This document shows positions 14,678 to 23,109 of a stretch of 31,683 nt of DNA, in pieces. The DNA comes from Palsa-601 sp052146895. Lineage in GTDB: Bacteria; Actinomycetota; Acidimicrobiia; Acidimicrobiales; Bog-793. The notes beneath the pieces are model-generated. The model was given only the letters and a program-made list of their open reading frames with translations, made no database searches and was not told the DNA's origin. Numbering within the stretch: position 1 is the stretch's first letter; each line of letters opens with the position of its first letter. The stretch lies in assembly GCA_052146895.1 (NCBI GenBank), contig JBKQLZ010000239.1:1-31683 (forward strand), read 5' to 3'. The position numbers were made by a program, and so were the translations under genes.

Positions 14678-16232
14678 GCGCTTCCTCCTCGACCGCCGTG
14701 TCCGGCGGTACGGTTCCGGCCGCCTCCTCCTCGGGGGCGAGCCGGCACGGCTCTTCCGCCTGAGCGAACGGGGAGCGGTCGCGCTCGATCGCCTGATCGA
14801 GAGTGGCGAGGCGCGGGAAGACGAGGCCCCCGACGATGAGGCCACAGCGCTCGCTCACCGGCTCGTCGGGGCCGGCGTCCTTCACCCGCTGCCCGACCCG
14901 GGCACTGGCCCGACGCTCCTCGACATCACAGCCGTCGTGCCCGTGCGCGACCCGCCGGACACCTTCGGCGCCCTGCTCGAGGCACTCGGCCGCTCCGGCG
15001 CGCGAGATGTCGTCGTCGTCGACGACGGGTCGGCCGACGGTGGCGCAGCCTCTGTGGCAGCCGCCGAGGAGGCGGGCGCGCAGGTCATCTGCCGGCCGAC
15101 GAGTGGCGGCCCCGCTTGTGCGCGCAACGCCGCCCGGCCCACCTCGGCCATCGTGGCGTATCTCGACGCCGACACCGTCCTCGACGAGGAGGACCCGGGC
15201 GAGTGGTTGCGCCGCTGTGCGGCTCACTTCGCAGACGAGCGCGTGGCGATAGTCGCCCCGCGGATAGCGAGCGTGCCGAGAGGAGCCGGAGCCAGAACCG
15301 GAGCCAGAGCCGGAGCTGGAGCCGGAGAGCTCTCTGGCCCCGCGAGGTGGATCGAGGCGTACGAGGAGCTCGAGTCTCCGCTCGACCTCGGGCCCCATCC
15401 GGGCCTCGTCGGCAAGGGGCGTCGCCTGTCCTACGTGCCCGCCGCCGGTCTCGTGGTTCGCAGGGCGGCAGTGGAGGAAGCTGGTGGCTTTGACGAGGCT
15501 CTGCGTTACGGCGAGGACGTGGACCTGCTCCGGCGTGTCGAGAGCGCCGGCTGGCTTGTTCGCTACGAGCCGGCTTCAGTCGTCATGCATCGGCCCCGCC
15601 GTGACCTCGGGTCGTTTGCCCGCCAGCGCGTCGCCTACGGAAGCGCCGCAGCTTCGATCGAGCGGCGCCATCCCGGCACGGTGGCGCCCTATATCGGCAC
15701 ACCGGCGGCCACGCTCTCGGGCGCGGCCTTGATCGCCTCGTGGCTCTGCCGGCGGCGGTCGTCAAGGTGGGCCGGCGGTTGCCTCGTGGTCGCGTTGGCC
15801 GGGACCGGCTTCCCCGTGCGGCGCCTCGCTCGCCGCCTCGGCGAGGCCGAGTGCCCGCGACCCGTGCGCCTCGCTTCGGAGCTGTCGGTCAGATCGACGC
15901 TCTGGGGCACTGTCGGCCTGCTCGCGGCAGTACGGAGGGCGTGGTGGCCGATCGTGCTGCCGGGGCTGCTGCTGCGGCGAACTCGGCGGTCCGCTCTCGT
16001 CTTGCTCGCGACGGCAGCGGCCGCCGGTCACGGCCTGCCTGCGATTCGGGGCGCACGGAGCGAGACGGCACCATCGAGCAGGTTCGCCCGGTTGCGGCAC
16101 CACTTGGTGCTCGGCGTGATCGACGATGCCTCGTACGGCACGGGCGTCCTCCTGGGCTGCTGGCGGGAAGGCTCGGTTCGCGCTCTCGCGCCGCAGGTCA
16201 AACGACCGCCGACGGTCCCTCCAGCCGGCTGA
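14637..16232 (+). CDS. mftF: Mycofactocin glycosyltransferase MftF
   Basis: This protein of up to 531 residues has an N-terminal stretch (about 14-55, F-L-L-D-R-R-V-R-R-Y...L-F-R-L-S-E-R-G) like the PqqD-like part of MftF. A family 2 glycosyltransferase domain follows, with A-V-V-P-V-R-D, VDDGS at 128-132 and D-A-D at 177-179. Two or more hydrophobic segments lie near the C-terminus. MftF adds glucose units to the mycofactocin core. The start is uncertain: between the ADH stop and the conserved domain there is no ATG, GTG or TTG in frame, so the nearest choice is GTG 14637, overlapping the ADH gene by 41 bases. A GGAGCC-type repeat encodes a Gly/Ala/Arg loop near residues 216-231. The 3' end overlaps convergent menE by 35 bases. 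Confidence 0.88.
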   Translation: MTGRTSAASSPSTERFLLDRRVRRYGSGRLLLGGEPARLFRLSERGAVALDRLIESGEAREDEAPDDEATALAHRLVGAGVLHPLPDPGTGPTLLDITAVVPVRDPPDTFGALLEALGRSGARDVVVVDDGSADGGAASVAAAEEAGAQVICRPTSGGPACARNAARPTSAIVAYLDADTVLDEEDPGEWLRRCAAHFADERVAIVAPRIASVPRGAGARTGARAGAGAGELSGPARWIEAYEELESPLDLGPHPGLVGKGRRLSYVPAAGLVVRRAAVEEAGGFDEALRYGEDVDLLRRVESAGWLVRYEPASVVMHRPRRDLGSFARQRVAYGSAAASIERRHPGTVAPYIGTPAATLSGAALIASWLCRRRSSRWAGGCLVVALAGTGFPVRRLARRLGEAECPRPVRLASELSVRSTLWGTVGLLAAVRRAWWPIVLPGLLLRRTRRSALVLLATAAAAGHGLPAIRGARSETAPSSRFARLRHHLVLGVIDDASYGTGVLLGCWREGSVRALAPQVKRPPTVPPAG

Positions 16233-17352
16233 GCCCGCCCCGTTCGATCTTGCCGAGCGCCGTCTTCGGGAGCTCGCTCACGATGACGATCTCGCGCGGC
16301 GCCATGAACGGCGCGAGCTCGGCCCGCACGAGGTCGCGTAGCTCTGCGAGCAGCCGCGCGGGTTCGACCGGCTCGGCCACCACGACGTAAGCAGTGACAC
16401 GCTCTCCCCACTCCGGGTCGAGTCGCCCGGCGACGAGGGCCTCGCGCACGGCCCGGTGGCGCTCGAGAACGGGCTCTACGGCGGCGGGCCAGACGTTCTC
16501 GCCCCCTGTGATCACGAGGTCGCTCATCCGGCCTCTCACCTCGAGCAGCCCGCCCGGCCCGATCTCGCCCGAGTCGCCTGTCGCCAACCAGCCCTCGCTC
16601 GTCTTCGGGTCCGCCCCGTCCCGGTACGCCCGCAGGAGCATCGGCCCCCGCAAGAAGATCTCGCCGTCAGCGGCGATTCGCACCTCCACGCCCGGGAGCG
16701 GGCTGCCGTCGTAGACGACACCACTTCCGGTCTCGGTCATGCCGTACGTGGTGACGACGTTGCCGGGGAGGTCCTGCGGCGGGGCTTGGCCGCCGAGCAC
16801 GATCTGCCGGAACTGGGCCGCGACCGAACCGTCGAGGCGCCGGAGCGCTGTAGGCACAAGGGAGGTCAGCGTCGCGCCCCCGGCGAGCGCCGCGGCTGCA
16901 CCTTCGGCGGAGAAACCCTCGACAACCTCACACCCAACCCCCTCCACCATCGAGCGCAGCACGACCGACAGGCCTCCTATGTGTGCGAGCGGCAGGCACG
17001 CCCACCAGCGGTCGGCGGTTGCATCAACCCTGATGCGGGTGCTCGTCGCCCTGGCCGAGGCCGCGATGGCCTCGTGGGTCAGCACGACGCCCTTCGACTC
17101 GCCGGTCGTCCCGCTCGTTGCCATGACGACCGCGTCACCTGGTTCGATCGGGCGCGCGCGAGCAAGCTCCTCACGCTCGCCGCGGGCCGTGACGATGGCT
17201 GCGGGTCGCATCGACTCGAGCAGCCGCCGCCGCGCCGGCAGCCCCAGGCGCAGGTCCACCGGCAGCGCCGCGTCGCCGTCGTCGAAGATCCGGCGCAGCT
17301 CGGTCACGTAGTCGGGCCCCGCGGGAATCGCGACGGCGATCAGGCGGTTCAC
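16198..17352 (-). CDS. menE: 2-succinylbenzoate-CoA ligase MenE
   Basis: This 384-residue adenylate-forming enzyme has the ATP loop T-S-G-T-T-G-E-S-K-G (79-88), Y-G-M-T-E-T-G-S-G, T-G-D-S-G-E-I and R-M-S-D-L-V-I-T-G-G-E-N-V-W-P motifs, and the catalytic Lys in P-K-T-A-L-G-K-I. It is shorter than typical acyl-CoA ligases (over 500 residues), as is usual for the compact MenE of actinobacteria, where the N-terminal part is reduced. It activates o-succinylbenzoate with CoA for menaquinone synthesis. The substrate is inferred from its neighbours: menB starts 63 bases away on the other strand. Its 3' end overlaps mftF tail to tail. Confidence 0.87.
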   Translation of the reverse strand: MNRLIAVAIPAGPDYVTELRRIFDDGDAALPVDLRLGLPARRRLLESMRPAAIVTARGEREELARARPIEPGDAVVMATSGTTGESKGVVLTHEAIAASARATSTRIRVDATADRWWACLPLAHIGGLSVVLRSMVEGVGCEVVEGFSAEGAAAALAGGATLTSLVPTALRRLDGSVAAQFRQIVLGGQAPPQDLPGNVVTTYGMTETGSGVVYDGSPLPGVEVRIAADGEIFLRGPMLLRAYRDGADPKTSEGWLATGDSGEIGPGGLLEVRGRMSDLVITGGENVWPAAVEPVLERHRAVREALVAGRLDPEWGERVTAYVVVAEPVEPARLLAELRDLVRAELAPFMAPREIVIVSELPKTALGKIERGGLSRLEGPSAVV

Positions 17353-17376
17353 GCCTCGAGACTACGGGCGGGCGGA

Positions 17377-17405
17377 TTGGACCTCGCAAGGCCTTCGTCC
17401 ATTAG
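17377..17405 (+). promoter_or_regulatory. Candidate promoter for menB
   Basis: TTGGAC (17377-17382) and CATTAG (17400-17405) are 17 bases apart in the 62-base gap between divergent menE and menB. The predicted start of transcription would be almost at the ATG, giving a near-leaderless message, which would fit the lack of a clear ribosome site before menB. Weak match to consensus. Confidence 0.28.
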
Positions 17406-17414
17406 CCTTCGGCC

Positions 17415-18248
17415 ATGCCCCTCGATTGGACCAAAGCCGGGGATTACCAGGACATTCGTTACGAGACGGCCGAAGCGATCGCCAAGATCACGATCTGCAG
17501 GCCCGAGGTTCGCAACGCGTTCCGACCGCAGACCCTATTCGAGCTGTCGAGGGCGTTCGAGACCGCCCGGGACGACCCGGACGTCGGAGCGATCATCCTC
17601 ACGGGCGAGGGACCGCTTGCGTTCTGCTCGGGAGGCGATCAGCGCATCCGCGGTGACGACGGCTACATCGGCGACGACGAAGTGGCTCAGCGAGGCATCG
17701 GCCGCCTGAATGTCCTCGACCTCCAGATCCAGATCCGCCGCCTCCCCAAGCCCGTGGTGGCGATGGTGGCGGGCTACGCCATCGGCGGCGGCCACGTCCT
17801 CCACCTCGTCTGCGACCTGACGATCGCGGCCGACAACGCGAGGTTCGGCCAGACCGGGCCGAAGGTCGGATCGTTCGACGGCGGGTATGGGGCCGGGCTG
17901 CTCGCTCGGACGATCGGACTGAAGCGGGCAAAGGAGATCTGGTTCTTGTGCCGGCAGTACGACGCGGCGCAGGCCCTCGAGTGGGGGCTCGTGAACGCTG
18001 TCGTGCCGCTGGAGCGCCTCGAGGAGGAGACGATCGAGTGGTGCCGCGAGATGACCCAGCTGTCTCCCATCGCGCTCCGCATGCTGAAGGCCTCCTTCAA
18101 CGCAGCCGACGACGGCCTGGCAGGGATCCAGCAGCTGGCAGGCGACGCGACCATGCTCTTCTACATGACCGAGGAAGGCCAGGAAGGGCGCAACGCTTAC
18201 CAGCAGCGCCGCAACCCGGATTTCTCGAAGTTCCCGCGGCGGCCTTGA
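17415..18248 (+). CDS. menB: 1,4-dihydroxy-2-naphthoyl-CoA synthase MenB
   Basis: This 277-residue crotonase-fold enzyme has F-C-S-G-G-D-Q (70-75), the oxyanion-hole stretch G-Y-A-I-G-G-G-H, and the F-G-Q-T-G-P-K-V-G-S-F-D-G-G-Y-G region specific to MenB. The C-terminal F-Y-M-T-E-E-G-Q-E-G-R-N-A-Y...R-N-P-D-F-S-K-F-P is a clear MenB mark, with the Tyr contributed to the neighbouring subunit's active site. It closes the second ring of the naphthoquinone from o-succinylbenzoyl-CoA. The stop overlaps the TTG start of menA (TTGA), so the two are coupled. No good ribosome site precedes the ATG. Confidence 0.95.
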   Translation: MPLDWTKAGDYQDIRYETAEAIAKITICRPEVRNAFRPQTLFELSRAFETARDDPDVGAIILTGEGPLAFCSGGDQRIRGDDGYIGDDEVAQRGIGRLNVLDLQIQIRRLPKPVVAMVAGYAIGGGHVLHLVCDLTIAADNARFGQTGPKVGSFDGGYGAGLLARTIGLKRAKEIWFLCRQYDAAQALEWGLVNAVVPLERLEEETIEWCREMTQLSPIALRMLKASFNAADDGLAGIQQLAGDATMLFYMTEEGQEGRNAYQQRRNPDFSKFPRRP

Positions 18249-19135
18249 GCACGCACGCTGCGAGCGTCGGCACGAGGCCGGCGGACTGGCTGGCGGGAGC
18301 CAGGCCTCGCACGCTTCCTATAGCGGTCATCCCTGTCGCGGTCGGCACTGCCGTCGCTGCGGCCGTAGGCCACGTCGTCTGGTGGCGAACCGCACTCGCA
18401 CTCGTCGTCTCGCTCGCGATCCAGATCGGCACGAACTACGCCAACGACTACTCAGACGGTGTGCGCGGGACCGATGCAGTTCGCGTCGGACCGGTGAGGC
18501 TCGTCGCGAGCGGCCTCGCCCCGGCGGCATCGGTGAAGAGGGCTGCATTTGTCAGCTTTGGCGTCGCGGCGGTGGCCGGGCTCTTCCTGGCTCTCGCCAC
18601 TTCGCCCTACCTGATACCCGTCGGGGTTGCGTGCGTCGCCGCCGGGTGGTTCTACACAGGAGGCCCGCGGCCTTACGGCTACGCGGGCTTCGGCGAGGCG
18701 TTCGTCTTCGTCTTCTTCGGGCTCGTCGCCGTCGTCGGCACCGCCTACGTCAGCCTTCAGAAGGTGAGCGCGCTCGCTATCGTCGCAGCCGTCCCGGTCG
18801 GGCTCATCGCCGTGACCCTGCTCGTCGTCAACAACCTGCGCGACATCGACAACGACGCCCGCGCGGGCAAGAGGACCCTTGCCGTCCGGCTCGGCGGCGG
18901 CCGGACGAGGGTGTTGTACGAGGTGTGCATCGTCGGTGCGTTTCTCGGGGTGGTGGCAGTGGCCTATTACCGCCGCGGCGCCCTCGTGGCGCTTGCTGCG
19001 GCCTTGTTCGCAGCGGGGCCTGTGCTGAAGGTCCACCGCGGCGCCGAGGGACGGGACCTGATCGGCGTGCTGCAGATGACGTCGCGGCTCGACATAGTCC
19101 TCGGATTGCTGCTGGCGATCGGGATCGCGTTGTGA
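18245..19135 (+). CDS. menA: 1,4-dihydroxy-2-naphthoate prenyltransferase MenA
   Basis: This 296-residue integral membrane UbiA-family protein has eight or so hydrophobic segments and both Asp-rich motifs: N-Y-A-N-D-Y-S-D (64-71) and R-D-I-D-N-D-A-R-A-G-K-R-T-L (Asp200, 202, 204). MenA joins the polyprenyl tail to dihydroxynaphthoate, giving demethylmenaquinone. The TTG at 18245 overlaps the menB stop and gives the expected N-terminus with W-L-A-G-A-R-P-R-T-L-P; no closer ATG or GTG exists. The methyltransferase MenG/UbiE is not in the window. Confidence 0.93.
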   Translation: MSTHAASVGTRPADWLAGARPRTLPIAVIPVAVGTAVAAAVGHVVWWRTALALVVSLAIQIGTNYANDYSDGVRGTDAVRVGPVRLVASGLAPAASVKRAAFVSFGVAAVAGLFLALATSPYLIPVGVACVAAGWFYTGGPRPYGYAGFGEAFVFVFFGLVAVVGTAYVSLQKVSALAIVAAVPVGLIAVTLLVVNNLRDIDNDARAGKRTLAVRLGGGRTRVLYEVCIVGAFLGVVAVAYYRRGALVALAAALFAAGPVLKVHRGAEGRDLIGVLQMTSRLDIVLGLLLAIGIAL

Positions 19136-19152
19136 TCGGACTTAGCCGTGGC

Positions 19153-19962
19153 TCAGCTACCCGGGCCGACGTCACCGTCGGCGAAGTCACCCAGCAGCCG
19201 CGCGAACGCAGCTGGCTGCTCGAAGGGCGCGGCATGGCCGGCGCCTGGCACCAGGATGAACGAGGCGGTCGGACCGATGGCGAGGGCCATTCGTTCGCCG
19301 AGGTCGGTGAACTTGGCGTCGTCTTCGCCGGCGACGATGAGCGTTGGCATCGCAAGCTCACCCAGGCGCTCCCAGAGGGGAAGCTGAGAGCCGGTGCCCT
19401 GATGGCGGAGCGAGCCGGCGAGCCCGGCGGCCGTGTTCGAGAGCCGCGATGGCCGATCAGCCGCCTCGTGCCCGAGCCGGTGGAACATCTGGCCCGACAG
19501 CCATTCGTCGATGAACGAGGCGAGCCCTCCGTCGCCGCCGCTCTCTATCCGTATCGCCAGGGCCACGTCCGCCGCGAGGCGGCTGGCGCGCTCGTCGAGA
19601 TCGTCGATCCCGGCAGTCGCGCTGACGAGCACCAGCCGCGCGACGAGGTCCGGTTGTGCGAGGGCGAGGTGAAGGCAGACCCTGCCGCCGAGCGAGTAGC
19701 CGACGTAGGTAGCCCGGCCACACGTCTCGCCGAGTTGCGTCGCCGCAGTGTCGAGGTCGCCCGTCGCAGCCGGCGACCGCCCGTGACCGGGCAGATCCGG
19801 GGTGAGGACCTCGTGTGCTTCAGCGAGGAGGTCCGCAATCGGGCGCCAGGACTGGCCGGTCTGGGTGAAGCCGTGCACCAGCACGAGACGGGAGCCTTCG
19901 CCTCTTCGTTCGAGAGCCAGAGGCGGCAGCGTGCTGTCACTGTCACGGTCGCTGGGGTCCAC
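19153..19962 (-). CDS. menH: Alpha/beta hydrolase, probable MenH (SHCHC synthase)
   Basis: This 269-residue alpha/beta hydrolase has V-L-V-H-G-F-T-Q-T-G-Q-S-W (oxyanion region), nucleophile Ser90 in G-Y-S-L-G-G, an acidic residue in A-G-E-D-D (214-215) and His243 in G-A-G-H. The order and short length match MenH, which eliminates pyruvate from the MenD product. The name depends mainly on the flanking menA and menD genes; other esterases share the motifs. The GTG at 19962 is the last usable start before the conserved strand and lies 2 bases from the menD start on the other strand. Longer frames run back through menD and are not credible. Confidence 0.8.
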   Translation of the reverse strand: MDPSDRDSDSTLPPLALERRGEGSRLVLVHGFTQTGQSWRPIADLLAEAHEVLTPDLPGHGRSPAATGDLDTAATQLGETCGRATYVGYSLGGRVCLHLALAQPDLVARLVLVSATAGIDDLDERASRLAADVALAIRIESGGDGGLASFIDEWLSGQMFHRLGHEAADRPSRLSNTAAGLAGSLRHQGTGSQLPLWERLGELAMPTLIVAGEDDAKFTDLGERMALAIGPTASFILVPGAGHAAPFEQPAAFARLLGDFADGDVGPGS

Positions 19963-19964
19963 CG

Positions 19965-21794
19965 GTGACGAAACTAACCGCCTCCACCCAAGCCACGTTC
20001 TGCTCGACTCTCGTCGACGAGTGGGTGGTCCGCGCCGGCCTGCGCCATGCCGTGATCTGTCCGGGCTCGAGATCGACGCCGATGGCGCTCGCTCTCGCAA
20101 CGCACGAGTTGGTCCGGGTCCACGTGCGCCTCGACGAGCGTTCCGCCGCGTTCGTGGCGCTCGGGATCGGTCTCGAGTCTGGCGTCCCTGCTGTGTTGTT
20201 GACCACAAGTGGCACCGCTGCTGCCGAAGTCCATGCTGCAGTGGTGGAGGCGCATCAGGCCCGAGTCCCGATGATCGTCTGCACGGCGGACAGGCCACCG
20301 GAGCTACAGGGGGTCGGCGCTCCGCAGACGATCATGCAGCAGGGACTCTACGGTGCCGCTGTACGTGCCGCCTTCGATGCCGGCGTGCCCGACGAGTCGA
20401 CCCGCGCGGCGTGGCGTTCGCTCGGGGCGAGAGTCTTCGCGGAGGCGACCGGGGGGGTCGCCGGCCCGGGACCGGTGCATCTGAACCTGCCCTTCCGCGA
20501 CCCGCTCGACGGCGAGCCGGGGGAGCTCCCACCGGGTCGCCCCGACGGTGCCTTGTGGCACTCGGCTGTCGGCGGGCCTGCGGATGGCGGCAGCGACAGC
20601 GTCCTTCAGCTCCTTGCCGATGCGACGCGCCCTCTGCTCGTCGTAGGTGCCCGGTGTGGTGATCCCGAGTTGATACTGGCCGTCGCGGCCCAGCGTGGTT
20701 GGCCGGTGCTCGCCGATCCGCGATCTGGCTGCCGGCAGTCGGGCGAACCGTCTCGAGGGACCGCCGTCGTCGGAGCGGCGGACTCGCTCTTGCGGATCCC
20801 CGCATTCGCGTCTTCCCACCGTCCCGACCTCGTGATCCGCCTCGGTGAGGCGTGGGCGTCGAAGGTAGTCAACGGCTGGCTCGCCGAGACGGCCGCGGCC
20901 GGCGCTCATCACGTGCTCGTCGACCCGTTCGGTGAGTGGCGCGACCCCGGGCACGAAGTGGCCACGATCGTGCACGGTGATCCCTCAGCCGTTCTCGGCA
21001 CCATCCTCCGCGCAGGGGTTGGGGCGAGCGAGGGCCGGGCTGGCGGCCCAGTCGATCCGACTTGGGCGTCCTCGTGGCGCGATGCCGAGGAGCTCGCGCA
21101 GGGTGCTATCGCGGCCTATCTGGCCAGACTGGCTGATGCTGCAAGCGCCGACGAGCTGACCGAGCCGCTCGTCGCTCGGCGCCTCGCCGCACACCCCGGC
21201 GTGCGAACCCTCGTCGTGTCGTCGTCCATGCCCATCCGCGACGTCGAGTGGTTCTCCGCCTCTTGCACTTCCTACCCGCGCGTGCTCGCCAATCGAGGGG
21301 CGAACGGCATCGACGGCGTCACGTCGACGACGATCGGAGTGGCCACGAGCGTCGCCCGCCTCGGGGGAGATGGCACCGTCGTCGGCTTGTTGGGGGACCT
21401 GGCTTTCCTCCATGACTTGACGGCACTGGTGCGGCCCGGCTCCGAGGGCGGCTTCGGTACCGGCCACCCTTGCGGGCTCGTCGTCGTGGACAACGGGGGA
21501 GGCGGGATCTTCTCGTACTTGGCGCAGGCGCGCACGGTGGACTCCGAGCGTTTCGAGCAGCTGTTCGGCACGCCTCAAGCTGCCGACGTAGCAGCGCTCG
21601 CGCGGGCGGCGGGGTGCTCGGTCTCCGAGGTGCGGAAGGCGAGCGAGCTCGACGGTGCGCTCGACGGGCTCATCGAGAGCTCCGCCCGTGGCGAGTCACC
21701 TGTCCTCGTCTGTAAGACCGACAGGGCCCGCAACGTGGCGGTCCACGACGAGCTCAACGAAGCGGTCGCGGTTGCGGTCCGCTCGCAGGCCTAG
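19965..21794 (+). CDS. menD: Menaquinone biosynthesis protein MenD (SEPHCHC synthase)
   Basis: This 609-residue thiamine-diphosphate enzyme has the MenD N-terminus V-D-E-W-V-V-R-A-G-L-R-H-A-V-I-C-P-G-S-R-S-T-P, the central Q-G-V-G-A-P-Q-T-I segment and the C-terminal cofactor motif G-L-L-G-D-L-A-F-L-H-D...V-V-D-N-G-G-G-G-I-F. It joins 2-oxoglutarate, after decarboxylation, to isochorismate. The start is GTG, immediately back to back with menH. The stop shares a CTAG with the convergent DUF169 gene. MenF (isochorismate synthase) and MenC are not in the window. Confidence 0.94.
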   Translation: MTKLTASTQATFCSTLVDEWVVRAGLRHAVICPGSRSTPMALALATHELVRVHVRLDERSAAFVALGIGLESGVPAVLLTTSGTAAAEVHAAVVEAHQARVPMIVCTADRPPELQGVGAPQTIMQQGLYGAAVRAAFDAGVPDESTRAAWRSLGARVFAEATGGVAGPGPVHLNLPFRDPLDGEPGELPPGRPDGALWHSAVGGPADGGSDSVLQLLADATRPLLVVGARCGDPELILAVAAQRGWPVLADPRSGCRQSGEPSRGTAVVGAADSLLRIPAFASSHRPDLVIRLGEAWASKVVNGWLAETAAAGAHHVLVDPFGEWRDPGHEVATIVHGDPSAVLGTILRAGVGASEGRAGGPVDPTWASSWRDAEELAQGAIAAYLARLADAASADELTEPLVARRLAAHPGVRTLVVSSSMPIRDVEWFSASCTSYPRVLANRGANGIDGVTSTTIGVATSVARLGGDGTVVGLLGDLAFLHDLTALVRPGSEGGFGTGHPCGLVVVDNGGGGIFSYLAQARTVDSERFEQLFGTPQAADVAALARAAGCSVSEVRKASELDGALDGLIESSARGESPVLVCKTDRARNVAVHDELNEAVAVAVRSQA

Positions 21795-22543
21795 GCGCTG
21801 AAGCGCCTCGCGTCCTCAGCCGCGTACCTCGCGACAGCCGAGTCGACCGCAGACGTCTTCTCGATCGAGGCAACGAGCTCGCCGAGCTGTGACGCAGGAA
21901 GCGCGCACGTCATCTCGTCCGGCCGCATCCCGGTGCGGGCACGGCTGAGGGCGCAGCCGACGCTTGCAGCCGGCCGCCCGTGCTCCTTCGCGAGAGCCAC
22001 GATGTGGCACTGCGGCTTGCCTTCGATCGACAGGCCCGGGATCGAGTCCGAGAGCACCATCATCTGGCGCCCGTTCACCCGCAGCAGCACGACATCGGGT
22101 AGGACGCCCGGAGGAACGTTCTCCAATCGCCCGTAGCTGATGGCGACCGGCCGCTTTGTCACGAACGGGATCTGCGGGACCATCTCCGGCGTCACCCACC
22201 CACTCTCGAGCAGAGCAGCCACGTCGTCCTTGCTCGTGTCGAGCTCCGAGAAGCCATGCGTCCACTTCCCAACCGAACAATTCCCGTGATCGTCGGCGGT
22301 AGTCGAGAACGCCTGCTCGGCCACGGCCGCCTCGACCCAGAACACGCAGGAGGCAGGCACCCGGCCCTGGCGGCCGTCGGCTGCCGGCTCGCTCATCGGC
22401 TTGTCGAATTCTCCGACGCCTGCCGGCGGCGCGTCTCCGAAGGCGAGGAAGATCGGCGCGGCCGCCAGGTGCAGCGCGGAGGAGAGGCGTTCGGCGAGGA
22501 CGGTCCACTCTGCAGCGCTCGGCTGGGTGATGGTCATAGTCAT
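21791..22543 (-). CDS. DUF169 family protein
   Basis: This 250-residue protein shows the pattern of the DUF169 (COG2043) family: C-V-F-W-V-E-A-A near residue 66, D-D-H-G-N-C-S-V-G, a central P-D-V-V-L-L-R-V-N strand, and a C-terminal S-V-G-C-A-L-S-R-A...D-E-M-T-C-A-L-P-A stretch. The conserved cysteines suggest a metal or cluster site, but the function of the family is not known to me. The start could be either of two ATG codons 6 bases apart (22543 or 22537). It is convergent with menD, sharing a CTAG at the stops, and divergent from the lipoprotein gene with a 49-base gap. Confidence 0.75.
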   Translation of the reverse strand: MTMTITQPSAAEWTVLAERLSSALHLAAAPIFLAFGDAPPAGVGEFDKPMSEPAADGRQGRVPASCVFWVEAAVAEQAFSTTADDHGNCSVGKWTHGFSELDTSKDDVAALLESGWVTPEMVPQIPFVTKRPVAISYGRLENVPPGVLPDVVLLRVNGRQMMVLSDSIPGLSIEGKPQCHIVALAKEHGRPAASVGCALSRARTGMRPDEMTCALPASQLGELVASIEKTSAVDSAVARYAAEDARRFSA

Positions 22544-22592
22544 GCAAGGTAGCCGGGTCGCCGGGGTCAGCCGCGCGTGGCACGCTTACGAA

Positions 22593-23099
22593 GTGCCTCC
22601 GATCTTTCGCCGCCTCGACTTTCGCGGCCATGGTCGAGTCGGGCGTGGGGCGGCCGCCGGGATGACCGTGGCAGTCGTCGTCAGCCTGTCGGGCTGCGGC
22701 TACTCCGGCTCGCATGCCGAGCAGGTGCGCCAGTGGGTTGCGCAGAATACCTATGTCGTCAACGAGCAACAGGTCGTGGCCGACGCGCGCAGCGTCGAGT
22801 TGGCCGCTGAGAAGGGGACTCCCCTGCAGTTGCGCACAGTCTGCGGAGGGCTGTCGTCGGATGCGGGGACGCTCTACTCGACCCTCGACACTCCGGACCA
22901 CACACTCACCGAGGAGATCGCCGTCTCGATGGAGGACTTCTTCAACGGCGCCGAGCCGTGCTCGGTAGCGTCGTCCACGACGTCGCCCGCGACGAAGGGT
23001 GCTCTCGCGAAGGTACGTGCGGGGCTTGCGGCCCTGGCGGTCGCGAATCGCCGCATGGCCGGATTCGGCGTGCGTGGCTCGTCGCTGTACCAGGGATAG
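22593..23099 (+). CDS. Putative lipoprotein of unknown function
   Basis: This 168-residue protein starts with a basic stretch (R-R-L-D-F-R-G-H-G-R), a hydrophobic run at about 24-34 and a lipobox ending L-S-G-C at Cys35, so it is probably exported and lipid-anchored. The rest has two further Cys residues, possibly a disulfide, and no family I recognise. Starting at ATG 22662 would remove the basic part of the signal, so the GTG at 22593 is preferred. It lies 10 bases upstream of the flavin-reductase-like gene and is probably cotranscribed with it. Confidence 0.55.
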   Translation: MPPIFRRLDFRGHGRVGRGAAAGMTVAVVVSLSGCGYSGSHAEQVRQWVAQNTYVVNEQQVVADARSVELAAEKGTPLQLRTVCGGLSSDAGTLYSTLDTPDHTLTEEIAVSMEDFFNGAEPCSVASSTTSPATKGALAKVRAGLAALAVANRRMAGFGVRGSSLYQG

Positions 23100-23109
23100 C
23101 CTGGCGCCG

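Noticed and set aside
18382..19968. 528-codon plus-strand frame across menA and menH
   Set aside because: Arg-rich shadow of menA and antisense to menH; no domain seen.
19963..20298. N-terminal extension of MenH through the start of menD
   Set aside because: The extra residues are low-complexity Arg/Ser/Pro and lie antisense to the conserved MenD N-terminus; the alpha/beta hydrolase fold starts after the GTG at 19962.
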